Of a stretch of DNA of 64,000 bases, positions 51,996 to 61,669 are shown in pieces. Position numbers and translations under genes: made by a program. A model generated the notes under the pieces. That model was given only the letters and a program-made list of their open reading frames with translations, ran no database searches and was not told where the DNA came from. Each line of letters begins with the position of its first letter. Position 1 is the stretch's first letter. The stretch comes from Candidatus Baldrarchaeum yapensis. Lineage in GTDB: Archaea; Asgardarchaeota; Baldrarchaeia; Baldrarchaeales; Baldrarchaeaceae. Location: the NCBI GenBank assembly GCA_016840465.1, contig JAEOSH010000006.1, forward strand, positions 14,771 through 78,770, read 5' to 3'.

Positions 51996-52745
51996 ATGGA
52001 AAGGGTTTCCTGCGGGATTAAAGAAATAGACGAAATATTGGGTGGCGGTTTCCCCCGTGGCTCCCTAATCTTATTATTAGGCGACCCAGGCGCGGGCAAA
52101 TTTGCCTTTTGCAACGCTTTTATTGCTGATGGTATAAAGAGGAGGGAACCCTGCCTATACGTGACCACTGAGCCTCCTGAGGTCATAAGGTCGGCACTCG
52201 AAGAACTTGGCATAAATACCTACCAATCAGAAAGTGACGGAATTTTTCGCATAGTCGATTGCCATTCTTGGCTCATGAAGGAGTGGATCCCCGGGGTACT
52301 AGAAAGAGAAAAATACGCAATAGACGAGTTCACGTTGCCAAAAATAGATTACCAAGTATGGAAAGCAAGAAAGGAAATAGGATCCGGCGGTAGAACGGCC
52401 TTTTACTCCCTTACCGACCTTTTCATACATATAGGTGACCGCAGGGCAATAGTTGAATTGATAAAGAGCCTGAGAGCTAGAACCAGAGAATTGAAGACAA
52501 CCATGCTTGCAGACCTAGACCTAAAAACTCAGGAAAGTTCATGGACGCGTGCATTGATGCACGTATGTGATGGTATTATACTTTTTAGGACACTGGAGTT
52601 CGAAGACAAGTTCCTACGGACATTCAGAGTAATAAAAATGCCGCATGAACATGATTCGCACCTTTATTGCTTCGATCTCAGGGGGCAAAAGATACTGAAC
52701 ATTAGGAGGTATAGCGGAGCTCTCCCTCAAATCGAACTGCCATGA
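51996..52745 (+). CDS. KaiC-like RecA-fold protein with altered Walker A
   Basis: 249 residues. The KaiC/RadA-like opening is VSCGIKEIDEILGGGFPRGSLILLLGDPGAGK, but Walker A reads G29-D-P-G-A-G-K35-F36, so the Thr/Ser that binds Mg-ATP is replaced by Phe. Later there are AFIADGIKRREPCLYVTTEPP (KaiC-type), and DLDLKTQESSWTRALMHVCDGIILFR near the end. It may bind but not hydrolyse ATP, or be a regulator. It is convergent with the GvpD-like gene with no gap. A dyad and a good TATA box lie upstream. Confidence 0.78.
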   Translation: MERVSCGIKEIDEILGGGFPRGSLILLLGDPGAGKFAFCNAFIADGIKRREPCLYVTTEPPEVIRSALEELGINTYQSESDGIFRIVDCHSWLMKEWIPGVLEREKYAIDEFTLPKIDYQVWKARKEIGSGGRTAFYSLTDLFIHIGDRRAIVELIKSLRARTRELKTTMLADLDLKTQESSWTRALMHVCDGIILFRTLEFEDKFLRTFRVIKMPHEHDSHLYCFDLRGQKILNIRRYSGALPQIELP

Positions 52746-54122
52746 TTAACTGATCCTCTTCAACTCTATGACCACATGATCCTCCTTTTCAGATAAGTTT
52801 ACACCGTAAAGTGGTGTGTATGGTTTTTCACCCATTACGAACATTCGACCGTATTTTACCATGACCTTCACTATTACATCTGCCAACCTCTTAATCTCCT
52901 CGGAATGCTCGGTGCCTGTTGCAAGTGTTGTCAATAATACATTGTTAGTATCCCTAATCATGTTCACAACCTCTAAGAAGACTCTTCGCGCCCCCTCATC
53001 GCCTAAGATCTCGGCGAGGCAGTTAAAACTCATAACAACTACTGTGAGTCCTCCTGTGATCGATTTGAGTTCGTCAACGTTCTTTAATACGGTCTCAAAG
53101 AACGTCCATGAAATCCTAGTCTCCACGCTCTCTCGTTTCGGCTTAATAACGCGCACTCGATCGTAATATTCATCAGGAACGCCATACGGCTTAAAAAGAT
53201 TCCTTATATCCTCTAACACGAGTCTATGTGATGAGAAAAGTACAGCAGTCCTCTTCTTAAGAGCCTCCACTATCAGCGGAATTATCAGTATTTCACAAAC
53301 TTCTTCCTCATATTCCGAGTCAATCTCCAATAGAATTACTCTTCTCTCCTCAAAGTTTCTCAAAAATCTCACGGGTGAAGGCTCCTCTCCATCCCTCAAA
53401 ATGATTTTGCGATTCCGCCATAGTACTATCTTCTTATCGCCAAATGTTGAATCAAAGCAGAAGAATCTCCCCTTATGTAGTGTGAATGGATACACGGGGC
53501 TGCTGACTTCCACACCGCGCAACTTCTTAATAACCAACTCCCGAAAAATTCTACCATTTACGTTAACATTCCTTAACTCCACCACCCCGTCTGCAACAAA
53601 GTCAAGAACATTAATGTCTCCTCGTTCCGAAACCATAAGGGTCTTCACCTTAAGTCTGCGCGCAAAGTCTGCAATCGTATTAGCGAGATCGCCATAATCT
53701 GCCTTAAGAGCATTATGTAATGCGTCAAAACTGTCTATGACCAACATAACATTGCCTTGGCTCTTCAACTCTTCAACTCTAGAATACGTGTACTTTAGGA
53801 ATTCCGGAACACTCGCGTACCTTAAAGCTTCTCCAATTCCCGTCGGCATCGCAAGCATAGACTTTGTCGTATCGACAAGGTTCTCCGGGGGTATGAACTC
53901 TCGTATCCATGGGTGTTGTCCGTAAATAGACTCAGGATCAACCCTTGCGGCGAAGTAAATTCCGCAACCGGGCTTCGCAATCTCGCGTATACATTCGAAG
54001 CTGAAAATGGTCTTTCCGGTACCAGCATCACCCTTTACGGCAAGCACGTAGTTACCGTCTTTTGAGAAAAATTCCTCTATCTCTGGCGGTATCCTGTACA
54101 ACACGCTTAATCCTTGCTCCAT
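52746..54122 (-). CDS. GvpD-like RecA-fold ATPase, copy 2
   Basis: About 458 residues, paralogue of the gene at 39094. Walker A is LAVKGDAGTGKTIFS, here with an intact Thr; Walker B is MLVIDSFDALHNAL, then MVSERGDINVLDFVADGVVEL. The opening RIPPEIEEFFSKDGNYVLAVKG mirrors copy 1 (VPEEIRRFFSVKGNNILLVKG). I choose ATG 54122 over TTG 54170; the first 16 residues of the longer form look unlike the family. It converges on the KaiC-like gene. Both GvpD copies keep the P-loop while the KaiC-like protein has lost its Thr, which suggests a division of labour. Confidence 0.75.
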   Translation of the reverse strand: MEQGLSVLYRIPPEIEEFFSKDGNYVLAVKGDAGTGKTIFSFECIREIAKPGCGIYFAARVDPESIYGQHPWIREFIPPENLVDTTKSMLAMPTGIGEALRYASVPEFLKYTYSRVEELKSQGNVMLVIDSFDALHNALKADYGDLANTIADFARRLKVKTLMVSERGDINVLDFVADGVVELRNVNVNGRIFRELVIKKLRGVEVSSPVYPFTLHKGRFFCFDSTFGDKKIVLWRNRKIILRDGEEPSPVRFLRNFEERRVILLEIDSEYEEEVCEILIIPLIVEALKKRTAVLFSSHRLVLEDIRNLFKPYGVPDEYYDRVRVIKPKRESVETRISWTFFETVLKNVDELKSITGGLTVVVMSFNCLAEILGDEGARRVFLEVVNMIRDTNNVLLTTLATGTEHSEEIKRLADVIVKVMVKYGRMFVMGEKPYTPLYGVNLSEKEDHVVIELKRIS

Positions 54123-54463
54123 TCCAATGCACCCTCTCGATAACTTCCGAAAGCTACTTGTATAAGTCAATGCTTGATCCTTTTTAAAGTTCTTTTTGTG
54201 TCAATTATCGGTATCGAAACATACAACTATTAATTCCATTTCGAAGCATAATTGTGCTAATTACTGCCTAACGATGACATTTTATGTACAGAAATATTAT
54301 CAATAATCCAGTAATCCAAAGTCCAATAATCGAAATCATTGCTATTACTATAACTATAGCACACGTATCTGTTCACATTTTCGTCGCATAATATTCGTCA
54401 TAAATTTGAAACCTTCTTACCCTCTCACTGTTGGGTTTTTATTTTCTGCTGAGGATATATTTT

Positions 54464-54787
54464 ATGGTGAAAACTTTGGAAAGTGTGTTTGTGAAAGCGC
54501 TATCAATCATCAGAAAAAACAAGGTAAGAATATTATCAAAGACGGAGTTTAGAGTGCTGGCGGAAGTGGAAGGAGAACATGACACGTATAGCGTGATAAT
54601 ATATAGAGACGGAAGATGGAGTTGTACGTGTAATTTCGGCGTATTTTCAAAGGAGGATGAGTGTTCACACGCGCTTGCAACAAAACTCATTGTGGGTTTC
54701 CCAATTATCAGAAAGTTGCCCATAATTCCAGAGTTGGGAATATTCGGTACGTGCGCTCTTGTTCAAATAAAGGAAAACTCCACATGA
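54464..54787 (+). CDS. Stand-alone SWIM zinc-finger protein
   Basis: About 107 residues. The finger is W-S-C-T-C...E-C-S-H-A, the SWIM CxCx(n)CxH pattern, preceded by a short beta-rich segment (FRVLAEVEGEHDTYSVIIYRDG) that in other SWIM proteins contacts DNA or protein. The frame opens at 54431, but ATG 54464 starts at the conserved part; the upstream 11 residues are hydrophobic and unlike the family. The helicase at 21416 also carries a SWIM finger, but nothing links the two genes directly. The role is unknown. Confidence 0.75.
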   Translation: MVKTLESVFVKALSIIRKNKVRILSKTEFRVLAEVEGEHDTYSVIIYRDGRWSCTCNFGVFSKEDECSHALATKLIVGFPIIRKLPIIPELGIFGTCALVQIKENST

Positions 54788-55321
54788 CTACCAACATCCC
54801 TCGGGTTCTCCCGTTAGTGGAACACAAATGTATATTGTGTGCATGTTGATCTTCTTAGTAATGGCGCCAAACTTCTTTGCAATCCTGAGTGCGGAGAAAT
54901 TATGAGCAAATATCGTCGCATAACCCCACTTCACGCCCCTAGAAACTCCTAACTCTCTCAGCACAAACATTAACGCGGTTCCTATCTTCCTACGACGCCA
55001 CTCCGGTTTCACAATCACCGCAACTTCGGCCTTCTGCTTCTTTCCATCTATATAAACAGCCTCGCCCAGTCCCACGATTTGACCTTTGATCTCTGCAATG
55101 ATACACACTCCTGTTTCCGGATTTGTTGTCTTTGAAACGATAGGCTCAAAGTTGCGAGTTATATGCAGAAATCTGCTATAAATCGTATCTCGATCCAGAC
55201 TTTTGTAAAAATCAAGTACGCGATCCTTATCCTCAGAACCCCTTGCCTCCCTTAGCACAACCTCCGTATTATCCGCAAGTCTCAAAACCCAATAATTATC
55301 CCGTTTCTCTATAGCCAGCAT
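54788..55321 (-). CDS. GNAT-family N-acetyltransferase
   Basis: 177 residues of the GNAT fold. The acetyl-CoA loop is VKPEWRRRKIGTALMFVLRELG (R-x-x-G-x-G/A variant R-R-K-I-G), with AEVAVIVKPEW before it and ATIFAHNFSALRIAKKFGA after, the usual motif B with Asn. Substrate could be a small molecule or a protein. The last base abuts the SWIM gene, convergently. The start is ATG 55321. Confidence 0.85.
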   Translation of the reverse strand: MLAIEKRDNYWVLRLADNTEVVLREARGSEDKDRVLDFYKSLDRDTIYSRFLHITRNFEPIVSKTTNPETGVCIIAEIKGQIVGLGEAVYIDGKKQKAEVAVIVKPEWRRRKIGTALMFVLRELGVSRGVKWGYATIFAHNFSALRIAKKFGAITKKINMHTIYICVPLTGEPEGCW

Positions 55322-55356
55322 AGGAAAAGAAATTACCTTAGACCTTATAAGAGTTG

Positions 55357-55818
55357 CTACTCACCTCTATTACTCAAATCCTCTAACTCTCTTCTCCTCT
55401 TTGGCCTCCAGATTCTATCATTGTCAATGATATGCAGAACCTCCCATCCTCTCTCCTCAAGCGCCATGCTTATAAACCTTCTATGACACCTCCAAGGAAA
55501 CCTCTCCGCACACATTATCGCTGCTACCTCTTTTTTGGCAATCCTCTCAAGTTCCTCCAGCCCCGAGAGAAACTCCTCGGTTTTCATAAAGCTTCGATAA
55601 CCTCCCGATCTAAATCCGCCAAGCTTGTCACCGAGATAAAAGTATTTAATTCCATGCTCGCAAAGAATTTCCTGCAGTCTTTCCCTCTTAAAATGCTCAT
55701 GTTTGCTTGTCGGAAATCTACGAACATCTATCACGGCCCTTATACCAAACTCTTTAAGTAGCTTTACAAATTCATCTGCACTCCTATTACTATGCCCTAT
55801 CGTGAAAATCCTCCTCAA
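55357..55818 (-). CDS. DUF488-family protein
   Basis: 153 residues with the DUF488 layout: FTIGHSNRSADEFVKLLKEFGIRAVIDVRRFPTSKH at the start, KYFYLGDKLGGFR, and the cysteine motif AAIMCAERFPWRCHRRFISMALEERGWEVLHI. Such proteins have conserved Cys/His near the C-terminus; function is unknown, and some are found near DNA repair genes. The start is TTG 55818 without a strong ribosome site; there is no in-frame ATG nearby. Divergent from malate dehydrogenase. Confidence 0.85.
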   Translation of the reverse strand: MRRIFTIGHSNRSADEFVKLLKEFGIRAVIDVRRFPTSKHEHFKRERLQEILCEHGIKYFYLGDKLGGFRSGGYRSFMKTEEFLSGLEELERIAKKEVAAIMCAERFPWRCHRRFISMALEERGWEVLHIIDNDRIWRPKRRRELEDLSNRGE

Positions 55819-55901
55819 TACTCAGCACCAGAAAAACTTCTTCAGCAAATTTATATTCGCGTTGACTTTTATACGTGCCTGAGCAATGGAGGCGCGCGAA
55901 A

Positions 55902-56849
55902 ATGGCGCATGTTGCAATCATAGGAGCAGGCCGTGTCGGTCAAGCACTCGCGTACACCCTGATGTTCGAACCTTATGTCTCAGAGTTATCTCTTGTCGAC
56001 ATAGCTCCCCGAGTTGCTAAAATGGCTATGGAAGAACTATATCACGGCTTGTCTGCACACAACTTGGATGTTGAAATACGGGCCTACGAGAGTTCAAAGT
56101 TTGTGGAAGACGCTGATCTGATAATAATCTCCGCCGGATATCCGAGAAAACCCGGAATGAGCAGAAGGGATCTGGCCGATGAAAATGCGAAAATAATAAA
56201 AGAGATCATGGAAAACACGCTCGACAACAACCCACGGGCATGGTACTTCGTAATAACAAACCCCGTCGACGCCCTGACAACTCTCGCATACAAAATATCC
56301 GAGGGAAAGAGGAAAATTATAGGGACGGGAACAAACCTTGAAACAGCTAGGTTTAGAACAATACTCTCGAGGCACCTGGAAGTTCCGCTTAAAAGTATCG
56401 AAGGATACGTTGGCGGAGAACATGGAGAAGCCGCCGTCCTCTTATGGAGCACCGTAAAGGTAAATGGCGCACCACTAGACGAGTACCTAAAGGAAACAGG
56501 GATCAGCATTGATAAGGTCGCCATCGAAAAGTATGTGAAAGGTATAAGCATGGAGGTCATAAAGGTGCTCGGCGGAACAAGATGGGGACCCGCCGGATCC
56601 TTTCTCGAAATAATACGCGGAATAATGCTAAATACCGGAAGAATAATCAGTTTTGCACTACCTAGAAAGTTTAATGAGATCCCAGAACCCGTTTACGTTA
56701 CAGTACCTGGAAAAATAGGAAGATCTCTAGGACCCGACCTGTGGAACATTCTGACGGAGGAGGAGAGGGATGGAATAAAAAAGGCGGCAGTTGAAATCTA
56801 TAAGACTTATCTGAGGGCTCTTAAAGTCACGGGGCTCTGCGAAAAATAA
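55902..56849 (+). CDS. mdh: Malate dehydrogenase (LDH/MDH family)
   Basis: About 315 residues. The NAD-binding fingerprint is VAIIGAGRVGQALAYTL; the substrate loop is SAGYPRKPGMSRRDL, where Arg before KPG favours malate over lactate; the catalytic His is in EGYVGGEHGEA; and TNPVDALT is the NAD pocket. ATG 55902 is chosen because GGAGGC precedes it; the open frame extends to 55875 without family support. It serves the citric acid cycle or redox balance. It converges on the acyl-CoA synthetase with 10 bases between. Confidence 0.9.
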   Translation: MAHVAIIGAGRVGQALAYTLMFEPYVSELSLVDIAPRVAKMAMEELYHGLSAHNLDVEIRAYESSKFVEDADLIIISAGYPRKPGMSRRDLADENAKIIKEIMENTLDNNPRAWYFVITNPVDALTTLAYKISEGKRKIIGTGTNLETARFRTILSRHLEVPLKSIEGYVGGEHGEAAVLLWSTVKVNGAPLDEYLKETGISIDKVAIEKYVKGISMEVIKVLGGTRWGPAGSFLEIIRGIMLNTGRIISFALPRKFNEIPEPVYVTVPGKIGRSLGPDLWNILTEEERDGIKKAAVEIYKTYLRALKVTGLCEK

Positions 56850-56859
56850 TAGTTGTTTG

Positions 56860-58602
56860 TTAAGCAGCGATTCCTCTCTTCTTTATTTCCTCCTCTCTCA
56901 GAACTCTTCTCAGAAGCTTTCCAACTATGGTTCTCGGAAGTTCGTCCCTTATCTCTATCTCCTTTGGAACCTTATATGGCGCTAAGTTCTTCTTGCAATG
57001 TTCCAATAGTTCTTCTGTCGTAACCTTGCCCTTGTACTCCTCCTTGAGGACCACAAACGCCTTTATCCACTCACCAACCGCGGGATCCGGCACTCCTATA
57101 ACTGCTGCGTCCTTAACCGCCGGATGCTTGAATAGCACCTCCTCTATCTCCCTCGGATACACGGACCATCCCTTGTACTTTATCAACTCCTTCTTCCTAT
57201 CAAGTACGTAGAAGTACCCATCCTTGTCCATGTAACCTATGTCTCCAGTTCTCAACCAAATCTTCCCATCAACCTCTATTAATGTCTCTTTTGTCTCCTC
57301 CGGTCTATTCCAGTATCCTTTCATAACCTGAGGTCCACTTACAACCAGTTCGCCTATGTTTTCATCCTTGGGATTGTTCGGATCCTCTGCAGGTGGAAGG
57401 AATTCCGGCTTCTCAAGATGCATGATCCCTGCATCGGTATTAGGAAACGGAACACCTATACTTCCGACCTTACGTAGTTTGGGATCTAAGGGGTTGCAGT
57501 GGGTCACCGGAGAGGCCTCAGTAAGTCCATACCCCTCACAGATAATAGCGCCAGTGAGTTTCTCAAATGTCTCTTGGATCGCCTTTGGCAAAGGTCCTGC
57601 TCCACTAATACCAGCCTTCAGAGACTTTAGGTTATACTTCGTAACCTTAGGGTGATTGTTAATTGCATTATAGATCGTGGCAACTGCAGGGAATAGGGTT
57701 ACTTGGTGCTTCTCGATCTCTTTCATCACCTCCTCAGCATCAAACCTCGGAAGAACCACAATCTTCGCACTCATTGCAACTCCGCCATTAAGCGTGACCG
57801 TCTGGCCATATGAGTGATACCACGGCAGAACCGCAAGTACCGTTTCAACACCCTTCTTTCCGCCAATCCATGCGTTACATTGAAGAGCATTCGCAACCAT
57901 GTTGTAATGCGTCAGCATTGCGCCCTTAGGAAGCCCGGTGGTTCCACCAGTGTACAGGAGAACAGCAGCGTCTTCCTTCGGATTTATCTGACCGGATACA
58001 TCAGGAGGATTTGGCGCATACTTCTTAAGAAGATCCAGCATGAAGTAGATGCCTTCTTTTGGTTCGATCTTTGCGGTCGGTATCTTCTTGAAAAACTTAC
58101 CGAGTACTCTCTTCGCGGTTGGCAGGAAATCACCAAGATTTGTGACAATTATCCGCTTGACCTTCGTTTTCTCTATTGTGTCCTTCACTCTGCTGTAGAG
58201 GACATCCAATATGACTAGGGTTTCCGCACCGCTGTCATTTAACTGGAACTCCACCTCTCTTGGGCTGTACAGAGGGTTAAGAGTCGTTACAGTGGCTCCG
58301 GCTCTCAGAGCACCATAATACGCGATTGCGAACTGCGGACAGTTGGGCAACATGATAGCCACGCGGTCCTTAGGCTTCACCCCAAGATCTGCAAGCGCAG
58401 TCGCAAACCTATCCACCAACTCGTCTAGCTCCCTGTAGGTGATGTCCTTACCTAGGAAGTGTATCGCGACCTTATCCGGAAACTCCTTCGCAGCCTCCTT
58501 AAGCAACTCATCTATCCTTATTTGGGGTATCTCTATTTCCTTTGGAACATCGGGAAGGTAAAACTTGAACCATGGACGATCCGGGGGGACACCCACATGC
58601 AT
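56860..58602 (-). CDS. AMP-forming long-chain acyl-CoA synthetase
   Basis: 580 residues, ANL family. P-loop YTGGTTGLPKGAMLTH, EGYGLTEASPVTHCNP, IWLRTGDIGYMDKDGYFYVLDRKKELIKYKGW, and the C-terminal LPRTIVGKLLRRVLR with the adenylation Lys. The opening RPWFKFYLPDVPKEIEIPQIRIDELL is typical of long-chain fatty acid synthetases. ATG 58602 follows AGGAGTGG. With the enzyme at 35985, the organism has two such ligases, fitting import or turnover of fatty acids. Confidence 0.93.
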   Translation of the reverse strand: MHVGVPPDRPWFKFYLPDVPKEIEIPQIRIDELLKEAAKEFPDKVAIHFLGKDITYRELDELVDRFATALADLGVKPKDRVAIMLPNCPQFAIAYYGALRAGATVTTLNPLYSPREVEFQLNDSGAETLVILDVLYSRVKDTIEKTKVKRIIVTNLGDFLPTAKRVLGKFFKKIPTAKIEPKEGIYFMLDLLKKYAPNPPDVSGQINPKEDAAVLLYTGGTTGLPKGAMLTHYNMVANALQCNAWIGGKKGVETVLAVLPWYHSYGQTVTLNGGVAMSAKIVVLPRFDAEEVMKEIEKHQVTLFPAVATIYNAINNHPKVTKYNLKSLKAGISGAGPLPKAIQETFEKLTGAIICEGYGLTEASPVTHCNPLDPKLRKVGSIGVPFPNTDAGIMHLEKPEFLPPAEDPNNPKDENIGELVVSGPQVMKGYWNRPEETKETLIEVDGKIWLRTGDIGYMDKDGYFYVLDRKKELIKYKGWSVYPREIEEVLFKHPAVKDAAVIGVPDPAVGEWIKAFVVLKEEYKGKVTTEELLEHCKKNLAPYKVPKEIEIRDELPRTIVGKLLRRVLREEEIKKRGIAA

Positions 58603-58776
58603 CCACTCCTTCTCTCCACGTTTGAGAAAAATATCTGAGAACTACCATGTATATACCTTACTGTCATCATTTTATTCTATCATTCATCGATATTGCTGAG
58701 AGAGTCTAAGTTTATAGTTTAATTCACCATCTTCATTTTCTCCAGAAATGCCCTAATGCTCCAATTCGACAATCAA

Positions 58777-59502
58777 CTAATCCTCCTCACCGCCACTTAG
58801 CAGTTTTATAAGGAACAATACTGCTGCAATCAGCAAAACTTTGATTCGTTTAAGAAACACGATAGTTTTCTTTACTAATCCGTAATCACTTCGCTTCTTG
58901 GAAACTATATAACTGATTACAAAGAATCCTATCGTTGCTACTATTATCGAAACCATGGTGAGTGTATCTCCCATAAACACAAAAACAGGCTCCAATGTGA
59001 CCACCGTAACCACGTACATAAGAGCCAGCCCTACTTTCCCGAGCCAACATGCAAGAAATGCTCTGTAAAAGGAATATCGTCTAGCACCCATGTAAATTAG
59101 AAGTAAATCGTCAGGTAATGGAGTGAGCGCAAATAAGAATACGGCCTCATCACCATACTCCGTTAAAACTTTATCAAACCAGTTTATAAACTCCCGAAAT
59201 CTCTCTGGGAACTCTATAACCTTCTCGCGTCTGCTGATAACGTAATCCATGGTCATCTTACCAAAGTACCCTATGACGTAACTGAACATCTCTCCTAACG
59301 CCGCGCCTGCACCGAAAAGTACAGCAAATTCAAATTGATGTGCCCATGATCTCAGTAGGACCACCATTAATACAGTTGCCGGAAAGAACGAGAAAAAGAC
59401 CCCAAATGACATGAAGAAACCTATTAAGAACGACGCCAAATACGGATTCACAGTCACTATCTCCTTTAACACCTGGTACAACGAATCCGCCGAGGTCATC
59501 AC
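58777..59502 (-). CDS. VTT (SNARE-associated/DedA-like) membrane protein
   Basis: 241 residues with five to six hydrophobic segments. The VTT-type core is GAGAALGEMFSYVIGYFGKMTMDY and LFALTPLPDDLLLIYMGARRYSFYRAFLACWLGKV, where the L-P-D/N turn and the GxxR loop match the DedA/VTT family of possible lipid scramblases or transporters. The C-terminus has two further hydrophobic runs. Start GTG 59502 or ATG 59499. Confidence 0.78.
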   Translation of the reverse strand: MMTSADSLYQVLKEIVTVNPYLASFLIGFFMSFGVFFSFFPATVLMVVLLRSWAHQFEFAVLFGAGAALGEMFSYVIGYFGKMTMDYVISRREKVIEFPERFREFINWFDKVLTEYGDEAVFLFALTPLPDDLLLIYMGARRYSFYRAFLACWLGKVGLALMYVVTVVTLEPVFVFMGDTLTMVSIIVATIGFFVISYIVSKKRSDYGLVKKTIVFLKRIKVLLIAAVLFLIKLLSGGEED

Positions 59503-59715
59503 ATCACCAGATTATGTAAAATTCCATAAGGACTCCTAGTGGATTTCCGAGTTTTCCAAAAAGACCTCCATCAGGTACTTATATTTTTCCCATGCGGATC
59601 ATTAGGGCCTCTAAACGGTACGATTTGGCGATAAAAATCCATAATAGCTTTTTTTCTTCTACAACTAGTACCTTATATCATATTCTCGCGAATTCTATAT
59701 TGGGAGTGAGTCTAT

Positions 59716-60637
59716 GTGCCATTGACCACATACATGAGAACAAGGTACAAAGTGCTAAGAAAGTTAGAGGAGAAGTCGCTGGAGGAATTCCATGACTTGA
59801 GAAAAATTCTGCTATCTGACGCAATAGCCTATAAAAAGGTACTGTACGAAGAAACAAATGGCAAAAAAGTGCTTGAATACCTTTATGACTTCGGCAACTT
59901 TCTCTTAAAGGACGCCTACTGGTCGATATACGTAATAGGAGAATCGGAGGCGGCTCTTAATAGTTTTTACGAATTATTTAATCGAAAGATGGAAGAGTTG
60001 CGAAAACTGTATAAACATCGCGCAAGCATACCAATAAGAGCAAAGAAACTGCCAAGAAAAACTAGGAGGATTTGCGCAGCAATAATAATGCTAAAGATGG
60101 GGTTCTCTAGGAACTTTCACAAGGAAATAAAAACTATAGACGGAAAATTGAAGCCCCATTTTGTAAAGCATGACGTGGCGGCCATCATAAGCAACGATAG
60201 AGTCGACTTTTATTCTCAATCTAAATTCGATAAAAAAAATTCTCGAGCAATTTAAAAACACATGTGTAAGGGTCTTCGGAAAATACATTTTCGATGAAAA
60301 TCAGCAAATTCCATCTAAAGGCTCTCACAGTACCATACGTAGGATAGCAAGCAGACTGCTGAGGGGCGCTGGTAAAGTCTTAATAAGAAGCATCACATCT
60401 CAAAATTGGTTGGTTCTCTTCGTATCACCTAAAACAAACATCCTAACACTGCTTCGGAAAGTTGATCCTCCCATAGAGATATGCTTTAACATCAAGAAAT
60501 TTGGATACATCCTCAGCGGTCATATTACTCTCAGCACTCAATGTACTGAGATGAAAGATGATGCAACGAGAAGGAAGATAGCAACATTAGTAAGGTATTA
60601 TAGTGACATGTACCGCGAAGAATTACGCGACTTTTAA
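59716..60637 (+). pseudogene. Unrecognised gene split by a +1 shift at an A8 run
   Basis: Two frames join into one protein of about 306 residues. The first (GTG 59716, after GGGAGTGAG) runs to a stop at 60255; the second continues from the A8 run at 60232-60239 to 60637. With seven A bases instead of eight the reading would be continuous (DKKILEQFKNTCVRVFGKY...). The protein is helical and basic in the first half (RAKKLPRKTRRICAA) and mixed in the second. No family is recognised. It may be a sequencing error, a real disruption, or slippage; an A-run is a known slippage site. Confidence 0.6.
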
Positions 60638-60901
60638 CAAACATATTTGAGGTCTTAAATAATACAGAGAGCGTATGACCGACTGACAACGAACTTTCCA
60701 TAAAAGTGAAGAACTCCAGAAGACACTCGGTATAATGCCTTCTATAAGCGTGTATGAACTCCATCCAAAACTATAACTCAAAATAACAATACAATGAATC
60801 CTTAAGATCCTGTGCAAATGCCTACGCACATGAGTACAAGTACAGCAATGAATACAAACTCCCTCTTGAAATTTGTGCTATAAGAAGAAAGAGGATCTTG
60901 G

Positions 60902-61660
60902 CTATAGGGACACGCTGGCCAAACGGCCCTCATATATTACCTCTGATTTTCTCGTGCGGACATCCACTCTCGTTATACGAACCCTTCTATCCGAAAACAC
61001 CTCTATGAGGTTAAACGAAGGAGCAGTCCGGGCCTTAACCCTCATAGTCATAGCGGTTCCTGCGTTCAAAATGAGCATGTCATTTAACCTCCAAATCCAT
61101 GGAACATGCTTATGACCGCAAAGGGCAATGTTCACTCCCACCTCGCAGATCACCCTGAGAAAGTCTCCACAATCCACGGGTATATTCCTCTCTCTTCCAG
61201 TACCTGGCACCGGGATCAAGTGATGATGAAGAGCTATTACCTTAATGGTGTTCTCCTCGTGTTTGAACTCTCTCCGGACAAGATCATAGGCGAGTCTTCC
61301 TATGTGGCCATCATCGACATCCGGCTCGCTAGAATCGATCCCTAGGATTTTAATGTTTCCCACCTTGAGAACTGGATGCCTAGTACCGAAAATTTCCTCA
61401 AAAATTAAGTATCCTGCATTCCTCGCATCATGATTTCCGGGAACCACAAGCTTGTGACGTGCTGGCATTTGATCTATGACCTCTTTCGCCCACTCATACT
61501 CAAAATAGTATCCGTTATCAGTGATATCCCCCGTTATTACTAAAACGTCGGGCATAACCTCGTTCAGAAACTCTATAACGCTTCTTTTTAACTCCTCAGA
61601 ATAACCTTCTCCTCTAACATGTAAATCGGAAACATGCGCAATTGTAATTTTCTCGTCCAT
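60902..61660 (-). CDS. Calcineurin-like metallophosphoesterase (CpdA-like)
   Basis: 252 residues. Motifs: IAHVSDLHVRG (D-x-H), VITGDITDNG (GD), VVPGNHDARN (GNHD), ALHHHLIP (H), and ALCGHKHVPW (GHxH), the full dimetal set. It resembles CpdA-type phosphodiesterases rather than Mre11. Substrates could be cyclic nucleotides or other phosphoesters. Its ATG start is 10 bases from the end of the cyclophilin-like gene upstream on the same strand, so they are probably co-transcribed. Confidence 0.9.
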   Translation of the reverse strand: MDEKITIAHVSDLHVRGEGYSEELKRSVIEFLNEVMPDVLVITGDITDNGYYFEYEWAKEVIDQMPARHKLVVPGNHDARNAGYLIFEEIFGTRHPVLKVGNIKILGIDSSEPDVDDGHIGRLAYDLVRREFKHEENTIKVIALHHHLIPVPGTGRERNIPVDCGDFLRVICEVGVNIALCGHKHVPWIWRLNDMLILNAGTAMTMRVKARTAPSFNLIEVFSDRRVRITRVDVRTRKSEVIYEGRLASVSL

Positions 61661-61669
61661 CCTGCCACC

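Noticed and set aside
54290-54360. Direct repeats in the gap after the GvpD-like gene
   Set aside because: AATAATCC-like words recur by chance in an AT-rich stretch; no regular unit or spacing.
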